Assembly: GCA_902777005.1 (NCBI GenBank)
Contig: CACYSB010000012.1
Span: forward strand, 87,873-151,872
DNA from: an uncultured Bacteroidota bacterium
Lineage (GTDB): Bacteria > Bacteroidota > Bacteroidia > Bacteroidales > P3
Reading direction: 5' to 3'
Length of the DNA: 64,000 nucleotides
The position numbers were made by a program, and so were the translations under genes. Below are positions 1-9,264 of this stretch, piece by piece (positions within the stretch are counted from its first letter, which is position 1; every line of letters starts with the position of its first letter). Under the pieces are notes generated by a model. The model did not search any database and had not been told where the DNA came from. It saw only the letters and a list, made by a program, of their open reading frames with translations.

Positions 1-2667
1 CACGCGGAGATTGCTCTTCTTGCGCAGGCCGAGGACCATAGAACAAACCTTCTGGGCCAGCTGCATACGCTCCTCGAGGGCCTTGTCGACCATCTCGGCG
101 TGGTATTCGGGGAAACCGAGATGATGCACAGACTCCACTGCGAAACGGTGGGTCACACTGTTAAGGTCGAGGAACATGCGCTCGCTGAAGAAGGGAGCGA
201 TGGGGGCCATCAGGCGGCTGAGGGTCTCGAGGCAGGTGTATAGCGTCTGGTAGGCAGATACCTTATCGGCCGTCATCTCACCCTTCCAGAAGCGGCGGCG
301 GCATAGACGGACGTACCAGTTGCTTAGGAAGGCATCCACGAAGGTACCGATGGCACGGCCTGCGCGGGTAGGCTCATAGTCCTCCATGGCATCGCCCACG
401 GTCTTCACCAGCGTATTAAGCTCGGAGAGTATCCAGCGGTCAATCTCCGGACGATCCTTAATGTCGATATCCTTCTGGCTGTAGTCGAAGCCGTCGAGGT
501 TAGCGTAGAGTGCAAAGAAACTGTATGTATTGTACAGCGTGCCGAAGAGTTTGCGGCGCACTTCGTCCACGCCCTCGACGTCGAACTTCAGGTTGTCCCA
601 CGGCTGGCTGTTGGTAATCATATACCAGCGGGTGGCGTCGGGACCATACTTGCCGAGGGTTTCAAAGGGGTCTACGGCGTTGCCGAGGCGCTTCGACATC
701 TTGTTGCCGTTCTTGTCGAGCACGAGGCCGTTGCTGATAACGTTCTTGAAGGCCACGCTGTCGAAGCACATGGTGCCGATAGCATGGAGCGTGTAGAACC
801 AGCCACGGGTCTGGTCAACGCCTTCGGCTATGAAGTCGGCCGGGAACTCGGTGGGCTTCAGCTCGCCGCCCATGTAATGAACTTGGGCGTAAGGCATGGC
901 GCCACTGTCGAACCACACGTCAATCAGGTCCGGCTCACGGCGCATAGGCTTGCCGCTATCGCTAACCAAAATGACGTTATCGATATAGGGGCGGTGCAAA
1001 TCAAAGTCCTTGTAGTCGCCAGCGTAGGGATTTGAGGCCATGAGACCGGCCTTTACGGCCTTCTCAATCTCGGCGCTCAGCTCCTTGACGCTGCCGATGC
1101 ACTTCTCCTCCTTGCCGTCCTCGGTGCGCCAGATGGGCAGCGGAGTGCCCCAGTAGCGGCTACGGCTGAGGTTCCAGTCTACGATGTTCTCCAGCCAGTT
1201 GCCGAAGCGGCCACTACCGGTGGCTTCGGGCTTCCAGTTGATAGTCTTGTTGAGTTCTATCATGCGGTCTTTGAGGGCCGTAGTGCGGATGAACCAGCTA
1301 TCGAGGGGATAGTATAGCACGGGCTTGTCGGTACGCCAGCAGTGAGGATAGCTGTGCGTGTGCTTCTCACTCTTGAAGAGCTTGCCCTGCTCCTTGAGCA
1401 TAATGACCAGCTCCACGTCGAGACTCATGTCCTTCTCGCCCTTGGTGGGGTCGTAAGCGTTCTTGACGAACTTGCCGGCATACTGGCCGTAGAGCTCGGT
1501 ATTCATGTTTGCCTTCACCCACTCAGGGTCGAGGTTCTCAATAGGGGCGAAGCGGCCCTGCTTGTCGACCATGGGCAGTTGCTTGCCGTCGCGATCAAAG
1601 AGCAGCAGATCGCCGATACCGGCCTTCTTGGCTACGCGGGCGTCGTCGGCACCGAAGGTAGGTGCAATATGCACGATGCCGGTACCGTCCTCGGTGGTGA
1701 CATAATCGCCAAGGATGATGCGGAAGCTGCCCTTGTCGCTTACCTCGGTAGGCTTCACCCAGGGAATAAGCTGCTCATAGCGCAGACCTTCCAGCGCGGT
1801 ACCCTTGCACTCGGAGACAATCTTGTATTCAGGACACTTGCCCTCAGGGAACATCGAACCCACCAAAGCCTTGGCCATGATGATACGGCAGGGAGTCTCC
1901 TTGTATGGGTGGGTGGTCTCAATGGTGACATAATCAATATTGGGCCCGACGCAAAGGGCTGTGTTCGAAGGCAGGGTCCACGGCGTAGTAGTCCAGGCGA
2001 TGGCATAGGTGTCGATCTGGCCGCAAATCTTGAACATGGCCACGCAGGTGGTGTCCTTCACATCACGGTAGCAACCGGGCATGTTCAACTCATGGCTTGA
2101 GAGACCCGTGCCGGCGGCCGGCGAATAGGGCTGGATGGTATAGCCCTTGTATAGCAGCCCCTTGTCGTATAGCTTTTTTAGCAAGAACCACAGAGTCTCG
2201 ATATACTCGTTGTTGAAGGTGATATAGGGATTCTTGAGGTCGACCCAATAGCCCATCACGCGTGTCAACTCATCCCACAGCTCCTTGTACTTCATCACCT
2301 CCTCGCGGCAGGCGCGGTTGTAGTCATCGACGCTAATCTTCTTGCCGATGTCTTCCTTGGTGATGCCGAGGTTCTTTTCCACACCCAGCTCAACAGGCAG
2401 ACCATGGGTATCCCAGCCGGCCTTGCGATCTACGAAGTAACCCTTCTGGGCCTTATAGCGACAGAAGACATCCTTGATGGTACGAGCCATCACGTGGTGT
2501 ATGCCGGGCTTGCCGTTGGCACTCGGGGGACCGTCGTAGAACACATATGCGGGATGCCCCTCGGCCAACTTCTGGCCCTTCTCAAATGTTTCATTCTCTT
2601 CCCAGTAGCGGCGCACATCCTGGCCAATCTGGGTCAAATTAAGTTGCTTATACTCGTTGTATTTCAT
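1..2667 (-). CDS. ileS: isoleucine--tRNA ligase (3' part outside window)
   Basis: Charges tRNA-Ile with isoleucine in the cytoplasm. The reading frame is open from an ATG at 2667 down to base 1 (889 codons). The class I signature region (ANGKPGIHHVMART) lies near 2500-2560 and the KMSKR loop (GNKMSKRLGNAVDP) near 670-720, in the order and spacing expected of a class Ia synthetase. Bacteroidota IleRS proteins are about 1,100-1,170 residues, so roughly the last 250 residues (anticodon-binding C-terminal part) are outside the window. Start chosen at MKYNEYKQLNLTQIG, a typical N-terminus. It follows the terminator of the rpmG-DUF4295 unit, so it has its own promoter or depends on readthrough. Confidence 0.97.
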   Translation of the reverse strand, partial: MKYNEYKQLNLTQIGQDVRRYWEENETFEKGQKLAEGHPAYVFYDGPPSANGKPGIHHVMARTIKDVFCRYKAQKGYFVDRKAGWDTHGLPVELGVEKNLGITKEDIGKKISVDDYNRACREEVMKYKELWDELTRVMGYWVDLKNPYITFNNEYIETLWFLLKKLYDKGLLYKGYTIQPYSPAAGTGLSSHELNMPGCYRDVKDTTCVAMFKICGQIDTYAIAWTTTPWTLPSNTALCVGPNIDYVTIETTHPYKETPCRIIMAKALVGSMFPEGKCPEYKIVSECKGTALEGLRYEQLIPWVKPTEVSDKGSFRIILGDYVTTEDGTGIVHIAPTFGADDARVAKKAGIGDLLLFDRDGKQLPMVDKQGRFAPIENLDPEWVKANMNTELYGQYAGKFVKNAYDPTKGEKDMSLDVELVIMLKEQGKLFKSEKHTHSYPHCWRTDKPVLYYPLDSWFIRTTALKDRMIELNKTINWKPEATGSGRFGNWLENIVDWNLSRSRYWGTPLPIWRTEDGKEEKCIGSVKELSAEIEKAVKAGLMASNPYAGDYKDFDLHRPYIDNVILVSDSGKPMRREPDLIDVWFDSGAMPYAQVHYMGGELKPTEFPADFIAEGVDQTRGWFYTLHAIGTMCFDSVAFKNVISNGLVLDKNGNKMSKRLGNAVDPFETLGKYGPDATRWYMITNSQPWDNLKFDVEGVDEVRRKLFGTLYNTYSFFALYANLDGFDYSQKDIDIKDRPEIDRWILSELNTLVKTVGDAMEDYEPTRAGRAIGTFVDAFLSNWYVRLCRRRFWKGEMTADKVSAYQTLYTCLETLSRLMAPIAPFFSERMFLDLNSVTHRFAVESVHHLGFPEYHAEMVDKALEERMQLAQKVCSMVLGLRKKSNLRV

Positions 2668-2770
2668 ATACTATATTATTACACAACCACTTGTCGGCAT
2701 TTTCCGACAAGATTATAGAAAGCAAAAATACAAAAATATTACGATATATAAAAAAGAAAGTGCAACATAT

Positions 2771-2803
2771 AAAAAAACTCAACCGCAGAAAACTGCGGTT
2801 GAG
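2771..2803 (-). terminator. intrinsic terminator after DUF4295
   Basis: An 11-bp perfect stem (CTCAACCGCAG/CTGCGGTTGAG) with a TTTT loop, followed on the minus strand by seven T residues. It ends the rpmG-DUF4295 transcript and separates it from ileS. Confidence 0.9.
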
Positions 2804-2847
2804 GCCAAAACAAAAGCGTATGAAAAAAAAATTACTTCTTTGCTTTT

Positions 2848-3003
2848 TTATTTCTTGCTCAAGTATTCCTTCACGTTATCGGAAGCAACAATCTCCTCTT
2901 TGAACATGTAGGCGCCGGTCTTCTCGGAGCGGACCATGCGGATAACCTTTGCAAAACTCTTACCGGTAGAGGTTTTAAGGGTAGCAACAACTTTTTTTGC
3001 CAT
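2848..3003 (-). CDS. DUF4295 family small protein
   Basis: A 51-residue basic protein starting MAKKVVATLKTSTGKSF and ending KEYLSKK. This matches the short Bacteroidota-specific DUF4295 proteins that are encoded next to ribosomal protein L33. It begins 17 bp after the rpmG stop and shares its promoter. A ribosome-associated role is suggested by this constant neighbourhood only; the function is not known. In many Bacteroidales the cluster is rpmB-rpmG-DUF4295-ftsY; here rpmB and ftsY are not adjacent. Confidence 0.85.
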   Translation of the reverse strand: MAKKVVATLKTSTGKSFAKVIRMVRSEKTGAYMFKEEIVASDNVKEYLSKK

Positions 3004-3020
3004 AGTCTAATTCTCCTATT

Positions 3021-3209
3021 TTACTTGATTTCTTTGTGAACGGTGACCTTCTTCAAGAAGGGGTTGTACTTCTTAAGCTCCAGACGCTCCGGAGTATTCT
3101 TCTTGTTCTTGGTGGTGATGTAACGGCTCATGCCGGGAACACCGCTGTTCTTCTGCTCGGTGCATTCGAGGATAACCTGCACACGTGCGTCTTTATTTTT
3201 CTTTGCCAT
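3021..3209 (-). CDS. rpmG: 50S ribosomal protein L33
   Basis: A 62-residue protein, [16 protein letters not shown]..., with the L33 core ([21 protein letters not shown]) and the C-terminal VHKEIK. Only one cysteine is present, so it is a zinc-free (C-minus) form. It is a component of the large ribosomal subunit. First gene of a two-gene transcript with DUF4295; a good sigma-ABfr promoter lies about 90 bp upstream. Confidence 0.96.
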   Translation of the reverse strand: MAKKNKDARVQVILECTEQKNSGVPGMSRYITTKNKKNTPERLELKKYNPFLKKVTVHKEIK

Positions 3210-3296
3210 GACTGATATTGTTTTTCTTCGTTACTTGATTGATATCCAAAACGAAAAGAGCATCAACAATTCACTTTTGGGTACTCAAATCGGCTG

Positions 3297-3327
3297 CAAA
3301 GATACAACCTTTTTTCATACTGGCAAA
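3297..3327 (-). promoter_or_regulatory. promoter of rpmG-DUF4295
   Basis: Minus-strand TTTG (3324-3327), 19-bp spacer, TATCTTTG (3297-3304): a canonical Bacteroidota -33/-7 pair. The predicted start leaves an untranslated leader of about 80 nt before rpmG. Confidence 0.8.
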
Positions 3328-3369
3328 ATTTTTTTCATTTTCACCATAAAATATTTCATGCTCATCTCA

Positions 3370-4731
3370 TCAGGCAAAAAGGGCGCGGAAGGCTTCCTCG
3401 ATGACGCTGACTGGCACTATCTCGATGCCATAGCGTTTGGTGTCTATGGAGCGAACGTTGTATTTAGAGATGAATATCTTCTCAAAGCCCAGCCTGTCGG
3501 CCTCGGCTATGCGCTGCTCCACACGGCTCACAGGCCGCACTTCACCGCTCAAGCCCAACTCGGCGGCAAAGCAGTAACGCGGCGACACCGGTATGTCGAC
3601 GTTGGACGACAGCACCGAGCAGGCCACAGCCAAGTCTATCGCCGGGTCGTTTACCTTAATGCCGCCGGCGATATTGAGGAACACATCCTTGGCGCCGAGC
3701 TTGAAGCCACAACGCTTCTCCAGCACCGCCAGCAACATACTCAGCCTACGCATGTCGAAGCCGTTGGCATTGCGCTGCGGTGTGCCGTAGACGGCACTGC
3801 TCACGAGACTCTGCACCTCGATGAACATAGGCCTGGCGCCCTCCAGCGTAGCGGCAACGGCGGCGCCGCTCAACGTCTCGTCGCGCTGGCTCAGCAGGAA
3901 CTCGCTGGGGTTTGGCACCTCGCGCAACCCGTTGCCCTGCATCTCGAAGATACCTATCTCGGCAGTGCTGCCGAAACGGTTCTTCAACGCACGCAGTATG
4001 CGGTAGCCGTAGTTACGGTCGCCCTCGAACTGCAGCACGGCGTCCACGATATGCTCCATCACCTTGGGGCCGGCCAGCGTGCCGTCCTTAGTGATATGGC
4101 CTATCAGCAGCACCGGAACACCGGTCTGCTTAGCATAGTGCTGGAACTCAGACGTGCACTGCCTAATCTGGCTTACACTTCCGGCCGGAGAGTCAATATC
4201 TTCGGTCGTGATTGTCTGTATCGAGTCCACTATCAGCAATTCAGGCTTCACAGCATCCACATGCTCGAATATCCGTTGCGTAACCGTCTCGCTTACCACA
4301 TACAGCTCGCACTGGCTCTCGCCTATACGGTCGGCGCGCATCTTTATCTGCTGCTCGCTTTCCTCGCCGCTCACATACAGCAGCCTGCGGTCGTTGACAG
4401 CCAGAGCCATCTGCAACAGCAGTGTACTCTTGCCTATGCCGGGCTCGCCGCCGAGCAACAGCAGGCTGCCTGGCACTATTCCACCACCGAGCACGCGGTC
4501 AAACTCGCCGCAGTGCGTCGGTATGCGCTTCGTATCGCTGTAGCTCACCTCCTGTATCCTCTTCGGCACCGACAGCCCCGACAACTTCTCTTTTCCAATA
4601 CCTGATTTCTCATTTTTCACCACCTCCTCGGCGAAGGTACCGAATTTGCCACACTCCGGGCAACGCCCCAGCCATGAGCTGCTCTGGTAGCCGCACTCCT
4701 GGCAAAAATAGTATGTCCTTGCTTTAGCCAT
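3370..4731 (-). CDS. radA: DNA repair protein RadA
   Basis: RecA-like ATPase that acts in recombination and branch migration. The protein starts MAKARTYYFCQECGY and shows the RadA C4 zinc finger (CQECG...CPECG) at residues 10-30, the Walker A motif GEPGIGKST, the RadA-specific KNRFGS motif, and the Lon-like C-terminal domain. Length 453 residues is normal. An in-frame TTG lies two codons upstream, but the ATG at 4731, two bases after the preceding gene's stop, is preferred. It is coupled to the U32 gene upstream. Confidence 0.96.
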   Translation of the reverse strand: MAKARTYYFCQECGYQSSSWLGRCPECGKFGTFAEEVVKNEKSGIGKEKLSGLSVPKRIQEVSYSDTKRIPTHCGEFDRVLGGGIVPGSLLLLGGEPGIGKSTLLLQMALAVNDRRLLYVSGEESEQQIKMRADRIGESQCELYVVSETVTQRIFEHVDAVKPELLIVDSIQTITTEDIDSPAGSVSQIRQCTSEFQHYAKQTGVPVLLIGHITKDGTLAGPKVMEHIVDAVLQFEGDRNYGYRILRALKNRFGSTAEIGIFEMQGNGLREVPNPSEFLLSQRDETLSGAAVAATLEGARPMFIEVQSLVSSAVYGTPQRNANGFDMRRLSMLLAVLEKRCGFKLGAKDVFLNIAGGIKVNDPAIDLAVACSVLSSNVDIPVSPRYCFAAELGLSGEVRPVSRVEQRIAEADRLGFEKIFISKYNVRSIDTKRYGIEIVPVSVIEEAFRALFA

Positions 4732-4733
4732 AA

Positions 4734-5981
4734 TCAAAACTCGTCAATCACTTTATCCACACGGTAGACCTTGTCGCCGCGGTGCAGTGTCTCGCTGGCC
4801 TTGATGCTGAAGCAGTCGCCCTGATGCACCTCCGGCACGGGGTCGCGGTCGGTGCGCAGTTCCTCCACCGTGGCGCGGTAGACGCCGGTGGTCTCTCCGG
4901 TAACCATCACCTCGTCGCCCACCCGCAGCGTCTCGGCGGTCTGCAGCTGCACCTCGGCGACGCCGATCCGGCCAAACCAGTTCTTCACAGGCCCCAGGTA
5001 CACCTTGTTCTCGGTGGCCTGGCTGCCGTAGCGCTCACTCCATTCGCCCAGCCTGCGGCCCAGGTAATATCCATCCCAGAAGCCACGGTTGAACACTGTG
5101 GCCAGCCGCTGCATCCAGCCCTCAATCTTCTCTTTCGAATAGCTGCCGTCGGCAATGGCCTCCACAGCCTCGCGGTAACACTCGGTGACCGTCCGCACAT
5201 AGTCGGCACTCCTCCCCCGCCCTTCTATCTTGAGCACGCGCACCCCGGCTTTTACCACCTTGTCCAGGAAGCCTATGGTGCATAGGTCCTTGGGCGACAT
5301 GATGTATTCGTTGTCTATCTCCAGCTCCAGGTCACTCTCCTTGTCCTTGACGATGTAGCCGCGGCGGCACAGCTGGAGACAGGCACCGCGGTTGGCAGAG
5401 TAGTTGTAGTTGTCGAGCGAGAGGTAGCATTTGCCGCTGACACTCATGCAGAGGGCGCCGTGGGCGAACACCTCCACCTGCACCAGATCCCCTTTGGGGC
5501 CGCGCAGGTCGTTGTCCTTGATAAACTGCGTAATCTCCGCCACCTGCCGCAACGGCAGCTCGCGGGCAGTGACTATCACGTCGGCAAACTGTGCGTAGTA
5601 GCGCACAGCCTCCACGTTGCTCACATTGCACTGCGTCGATATATGCACCTCCACGCCCACGCTGTTGGCGTAGGTAATGACAGCCATATCACTGGCTATC
5701 ACGGCGCTCACGCCGGCCTCTTTGGCGGCATCCACCAAGGCGTGCATCTCCTCTATTTCATTATTATATATTATAGTATTTACCGTAAGGTAGGTGCGCA
5801 CCCCTGCCGCGTGGGCAATCTCACATATGCGCCCGAGATCCTCGACGGTAAAGTTGGCCGCCGAACGCGACCGCATGTTGAGCTTGCCAACACCGAAATA
5901 CACTGCATTGGCACCGCCCTGTATGGCCGCCTGCAGACTCTCGTAAGAGCCCACCGGCGACATTATCTCAATCTTCTGCAT
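4734..5981 (-). CDS. peptidase U32 family protein
   Basis: A 415-residue protein with the N-terminal TIM-barrel start MSPVGSYESLQAAIQGGA and the U32 signature EVFAHGALCMSVSGKCYLS, followed by a Cys-rich stretch (RGACLQLCRRGY) that can hold an Fe-S cluster. Members of this family (YegQ/TrhP, RlhA, UbiU/V) are RNA or quinone hydroxylation factors rather than true proteases. A tRNA/rRNA hydroxylation role is therefore more likely than proteolysis, but the subfamily cannot be fixed by eye. It lies just upstream of radA with almost no gap. Confidence 0.9.
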   Translation of the reverse strand: MQKIEIMSPVGSYESLQAAIQGGANAVYFGVGKLNMRSRSAANFTVEDLGRICEIAHAAGVRTYLTVNTIIYNNEIEEMHALVDAAKEAGVSAVIASDMAVITYANSVGVEVHISTQCNVSNVEAVRYYAQFADVIVTARELPLRQVAEITQFIKDNDLRGPKGDLVQVEVFAHGALCMSVSGKCYLSLDNYNYSANRGACLQLCRRGYIVKDKESDLELEIDNEYIMSPKDLCTIGFLDKVVKAGVRVLKIEGRGRSADYVRTVTECYREAVEAIADGSYSKEKIEGWMQRLATVFNRGFWDGYYLGRRLGEWSERYGSQATENKVYLGPVKNWFGRIGVAEVQLQTAETLRVGDEVMVTGETTGVYRATVEELRTDRDPVPEVHQGDCFSIKASETLHRGDKVYRVDKVIDEF

Positions 5982-5993
5982 ACCTTGTCTTTG

Positions 5994-6920
5994 TTACCTC
6001 CCCTGTCCGTAAAGCTCCATCACAGTCATATTCGTCGACTTGGTGGGCACCAGCTTGCTGTCGGTCATGGTGGCATCTAGCGAGGACACACGCCCCGCCA
6101 GCACCTGGTCGACGAAGGCGCAGAAGAGGTCCACACTCCCCGGCAGCCAGCTGGCCACCTCGTGGCCTATGCCCTCGAAGCGCACTATCCAGCAGGGGTA
6201 GCCCGCCTTGGTCATCTGCTTGGCCACAACGTCGCCACCGTAAAGGGCGTGACTCAGCACCTTGGGAAACTTCTTGTAGTTCACTATCCGGTCCTCGGTG
6301 CCATGCATGATCATCGTCGGCGCCGGCGCGGTGTTCCATTCCGGCTTTCCCTTGCACATCAGGCCGCCGGCATAGGGCACCACGGCCACAGGCTTCCACC
6401 CTTCGGGAAGGGCCGCCGCCTGCGGCATGCCGTTGGCGCGGCAGTAGTCGGTCTGCAGCACCGTAATGGAGCCCGCCGAACTGCCGGTAAGCACCACGCG
6501 CTGCGGGCTGACGCCTATCTCAGCGGCATGCTCCACCACCCACGCGCACACAGCAGCGCAGTCCTCGACGGCTATGTCGATGCACCACTGGAAGAGCGTC
6601 TGGAAGCCCGAGAGCTTGGCATACTTGGCAATCATGGCGCTGTCTTTCAAGCCCAGACGGTAGTCGGGGCTCACCACGGTGAAACCGCGTTCGGTGAGCA
6701 CCTGGGCCACCCTGCGCTGGTATTCGTTGTCGCGCTCGCCAATGGCGAAGCCGCCCCCGAAGAGGGCCACCACGCAAGCCGAGTCGGGCCGCGGCGTGGC
6801 CGGACGCCACACGTCGAGCCTCAGCGCCGAGTCGCGCTCAGCGAACACATAAGTCCTCTTATTGTCCTGCGCCTGCGCGGCAACAGATGCCAGCAGCAGT
6901 AGTATAAATAGCCTTTTCAT
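5994..6920 (-). CDS. secreted alpha/beta hydrolase (esterase-like)
   Basis: The 308-residue protein starts with a cleavable signal peptide (MKRLFILLLLASVAAQAQ). The alpha/beta-hydrolase features are an oxyanion-type FGGGFAIG, the nucleophile elbow GSSAGS, an acid in GTEDRIV and the catalytic His in GIGHEVA. The layout resembles carbohydrate/feruloyl esterase-like hydrolases of Bacteroidales; the substrate is unknown. It precedes the U32 gene by 12 bp and follows an outer-membrane protein gene by 2 bp, so the three are probably co-transcribed. Confidence 0.82.
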   Translation of the reverse strand: MKRLFILLLLASVAAQAQDNKRTYVFAERDSALRLDVWRPATPRPDSACVVALFGGGFAIGERDNEYQRRVAQVLTERGFTVVSPDYRLGLKDSAMIAKYAKLSGFQTLFQWCIDIAVEDCAAVCAWVVEHAAEIGVSPQRVVLTGSSAGSITVLQTDYCRANGMPQAAALPEGWKPVAVVPYAGGLMCKGKPEWNTAPAPTMIMHGTEDRIVNYKKFPKVLSHALYGGDVVAKQMTKAGYPCWIVRFEGIGHEVASWLPGSVDLFCAFVDQVLAGRVSSLDATMTDSKLVPTKSTNMTVMELYGQGR

Positions 6921-6922
6921 AA

Positions 6923-7672
6923 TCAGAATGTCAGTTGAATACCGGTACCGACAGTGAACCAGTCGTTGATAAAGGTGTCCGACTCGCTCTTGCCGTCATC
7001 CAGATCGCTCATCCACGAAAAGCCAACCCGGGTGACCCACTTCACATGCTCACTGCCGAGGGTCAACTGCATCTGCGGCTCAAGCAGCAGGTTGGTGGTG
7101 CGATAGGCATCGTAACGATAGGTGATGTTATCACCTCTTGTGGTAACATTCTTCGACTCGAAGTCAGGCATATAGCCGCCCACCTTCAGGCCAAAAGCTG
7201 CGCCGAAGTGGACAGCCCCGATGTCGTGCCAGCCGATGTTCACCTGGCCATAGGGCAGCATGAAGTGTCCCGAGTAGGAATGACTGGTGTTGCTGCTGGA
7301 GCCTTCCTCTTTTTCCTTGTCGGGCTTACTGTTACGCCAGATGGCGCCGTAGCCGAAACCGGCATAGCCCTCGACGACGAAATGGTCGCTCAGCGGGAAA
7401 TAGACGCCCGGGGCGGCATGCACGTATGCGTTGTCGCCGCCGTAGTTGGCGTGCACCTGCCCTGACAGCCAGTCGGTGATGCCCACCGTTCCGGTAGCAT
7501 TCATGTTCATGGCATCGGGCAGAAGCCATGCCGACAGGCTCATGTCGGCTGACACGCGGACGTCGCCCTTGTGGTTGATCAACGGCACGTCGACCGACTG
7601 GGCATGATAAATCGGGCTCACGCAGGAAGCGAGAAGCGGCAGCGCAGCCAAAAGAATAATGACCTTCTTCAT
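6923..7672 (-). CDS. putative outer-membrane lipoprotein, beta-barrel-like
   Basis: A 249-residue protein with a lipoprotein signal (MKKVIILLAALPLLASC). The mature part is rich in alternating aromatic/polar segments (YAGFGYGAIW, GHFMLPYGQVNIGWHD) and ends in an aromatic residue (FTVGTGIQLTF), features of small outer-membrane barrels. I do not recognise a specific family. Its start region faces the palindromic element at 7781-7910. Confidence 0.7.
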   Translation of the reverse strand: MKKVIILLAALPLLASCVSPIYHAQSVDVPLINHKGDVRVSADMSLSAWLLPDAMNMNATGTVGITDWLSGQVHANYGGDNAYVHAAPGVYFPLSDHFVVEGYAGFGYGAIWRNSKPDKEKEEGSSSNTSHSYSGHFMLPYGQVNIGWHDIGAVHFGAAFGLKVGGYMPDFESKNVTTRGDNITYRYDAYRTTNLLLEPQMQLTLGSEHVKWVTRVGFSWMSDLDDGKSESDTFINDWFTVGTGIQLTF

Positions 7673-7780
7673 TTATATTATATATTTTACAATGTTATAA
7701 CGCAGAGGGTCCTTCATTATTGTGCAGAGGATAACAATTCCCGGTGGGAGAAAACCTCTACGGGGTATCCACCCAATAGC

Positions 7781-7910
7781 CTCCTCCACGTACCCTCTCC
7801 GACTCCGCCCCGTCTGTTCTACGGTTGTTCACCGGTTGTTTAACGGTTATAAACCGTTAAACAACCGGTGAACAACCGTTAAAAATACGGAGAGGATACG
7901 GAGGAGAGGC
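7781..7910. repeat. palindromic element copy 1
   Basis: Outer inverted repeats (CTCC..CGTACCCTCTCCG and CGGAGAGGATACGGAGGAG) enclose a perfect 28-bp palindrome: arms 7821-7848 and 7852-7879 around a 3-base centre. Related copies lie at 22365-22495 and 57704-57811. It occupies the divergent intergenic region between the 7672 and 7971 starts, just upstream of the plus-strand promoter. Confidence 0.85.
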
Positions 7911-7929
7911 AGAGAGGAGACGAAAAAAA

Positions 7930-7961
7930 TTTGGCCGGATTGGGGAAAAGTCATATCTTTG
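7930..7961 (+). promoter_or_regulatory. promoter of DUF819 gene, giving an almost leaderless mRNA
   Basis: TTTG (7930-7933), 20-bp spacer, TATCTTTG (7954-7961). A start about 5-7 nt after the -7 element falls within a few bases of the ATG at 7971. Confidence 0.75.
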
Positions 7962-7970
7962 CAACACAAA

Positions 7971-9140
7971 ATGAATACGATTGTCACCATAATATACCTT
8001 CTCGGCGTCCCTTTGCTGGTGATGCAACTCGCCAAACGCTGGACATGGATTGACAAGGTGAGCCCTATGTCGGTGCTGTATGTCATTGGTCTGGCCACGG
8101 CCAACCTCATACCGGCCGACAACGGCGTGTTCAACATCGACGCCGACATCAACACTCTCTTTGGCAATATCGCCGTGCCGCTCGCCATCCCGCTGATGCT
8201 CATGGGCTGCGACACAAAAGGCTGGCAAGTTGGCAAGGCGCTCAAGGTCTTCCTCACGGGGCTTGCCTCGGTGCTGATAGTCACGGTCATTGGCTTCTTC
8301 CTCTTCATGCCTGCCAACCATTCACCCGAGAGCTACCGGGGCTTTGCGCAGGTGTGCGCTGTGGCCACGGGCATCTACACCGGCGGCATCCCCAACATGG
8401 GGGCCATCAAGCAGGCTGTCGGCATGCCGGCAGAGACCTACCTCTACCTCTCCAGCTACGACCTTATAGTCACCGGCATCTATCTGGTATTCATCATACT
8501 GTTCGGCAAGACGGTGTTCCGCCGACTGCTGCCCGCCAGCATCGAACACGACGCCGTGCAAGGCGAGGCCACGAAGGAGGGTAAGGCAAACCCATTCGAC
8601 CGCAGCCACCGCAAGGCCACGCTGCTGGCCATAGCCATCACGCTGCTGATAGCTGCCGTCTCGTATGGCGTGTCGCTGCTGGCCTCGGCCGACGGAAGCC
8701 CCAACATGACAGTGCTGATACTTCTGCTCACCACGCTGGCCATCGCCGCCTCATTCCTGCCGCCGATGAAACGCCAGCAACACTCGTTCGACCTGGGGCT
8801 ATACTGTGTCTACGTCTTCTGCCTGTCGATAGCCACCGCCTGCGATGTGCGCGAGATGGACCTTGCTGGCAGCCTGCCGATACTCTACTATCTGGGCTTC
8901 ATCATCTTCGGCTCGCTGGTGCTGCAGGTGCTATTCGCACGCCTGCTGAAGATAGACGGTGACTCGGTGATGGTCTGCTCGGTGGCGCTCATCAATTCGC
9001 CACCCTTCGTGCCGCTCGCGGCCGCGCTGCTGAACAACAAAAACATTGTCATACTGGGTATCACCGTCGGACTGCTGGGCTACATGCTGGGCAATTACCT
9101 CGGCATAGGCCTTTATCACCTGTTGCTCGCGTTGGTATGA
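7971..9140 (+). CDS. DUF819 family membrane protein
   Basis: An integral membrane protein of about 389 residues with roughly ten hydrophobic segments (for example TIVTIIYLLGVPLLVMQL at the N-terminus and ILGITVGLLGYMLGNYLG near the C-terminus). The repeated glycine-rich segments (ATGIYTGGIPNMGAIKQAVG and the LINSPPFVPLAAALLN region) match the DUF819/YjcL family, predicted transporters of unknown substrate. A TTG twelve bases upstream lies inside the -7 promoter box, so the ATG at 7971 is the likely start. Confidence 0.85.
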   Translation: MNTIVTIIYLLGVPLLVMQLAKRWTWIDKVSPMSVLYVIGLATANLIPADNGVFNIDADINTLFGNIAVPLAIPLMLMGCDTKGWQVGKALKVFLTGLASVLIVTVIGFFLFMPANHSPESYRGFAQVCAVATGIYTGGIPNMGAIKQAVGMPAETYLYLSSYDLIVTGIYLVFIILFGKTVFRRLLPASIEHDAVQGEATKEGKANPFDRSHRKATLLAIAITLLIAAVSYGVSLLASADGSPNMTVLILLLTTLAIAASFLPPMKRQQHSFDLGLYCVYVFCLSIATACDVREMDLAGSLPILYYLGFIIFGSLVLQVLFARLLKIDGDSVMVCSVALINSPPFVPLAAALLNNKNIVILGITVGLLGYMLGNYLGIGLYHLLLALV

Positions 9141-9160
9141 GAAAGAAATACAAATATTTT

Positions 9161-9191
9161 TTTGCCAGAATGAAAAAAGTTCGTATCTTTG
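9161..9191 (+). promoter_or_regulatory. promoter of rpmE
   Basis: TTTG (9161-9164), 19-bp spacer, TATCTTTG (9184-9191), about 75 bp before the L31 start. Confidence 0.8.
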
Positions 9192-9264
9192 CAGCACGAA
9201 AAAAGTAAACGGAATATAAACAATCGTCTGACAATCAACGGGTCAGACGGCAAAAAGTAAAGAA

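Noticed and set aside
3130..4605. A 491-codon plus-strand open frame across radA
   Set aside because: Antisense to radA, which has all family motifs; no recognisable domain in the plus frame.
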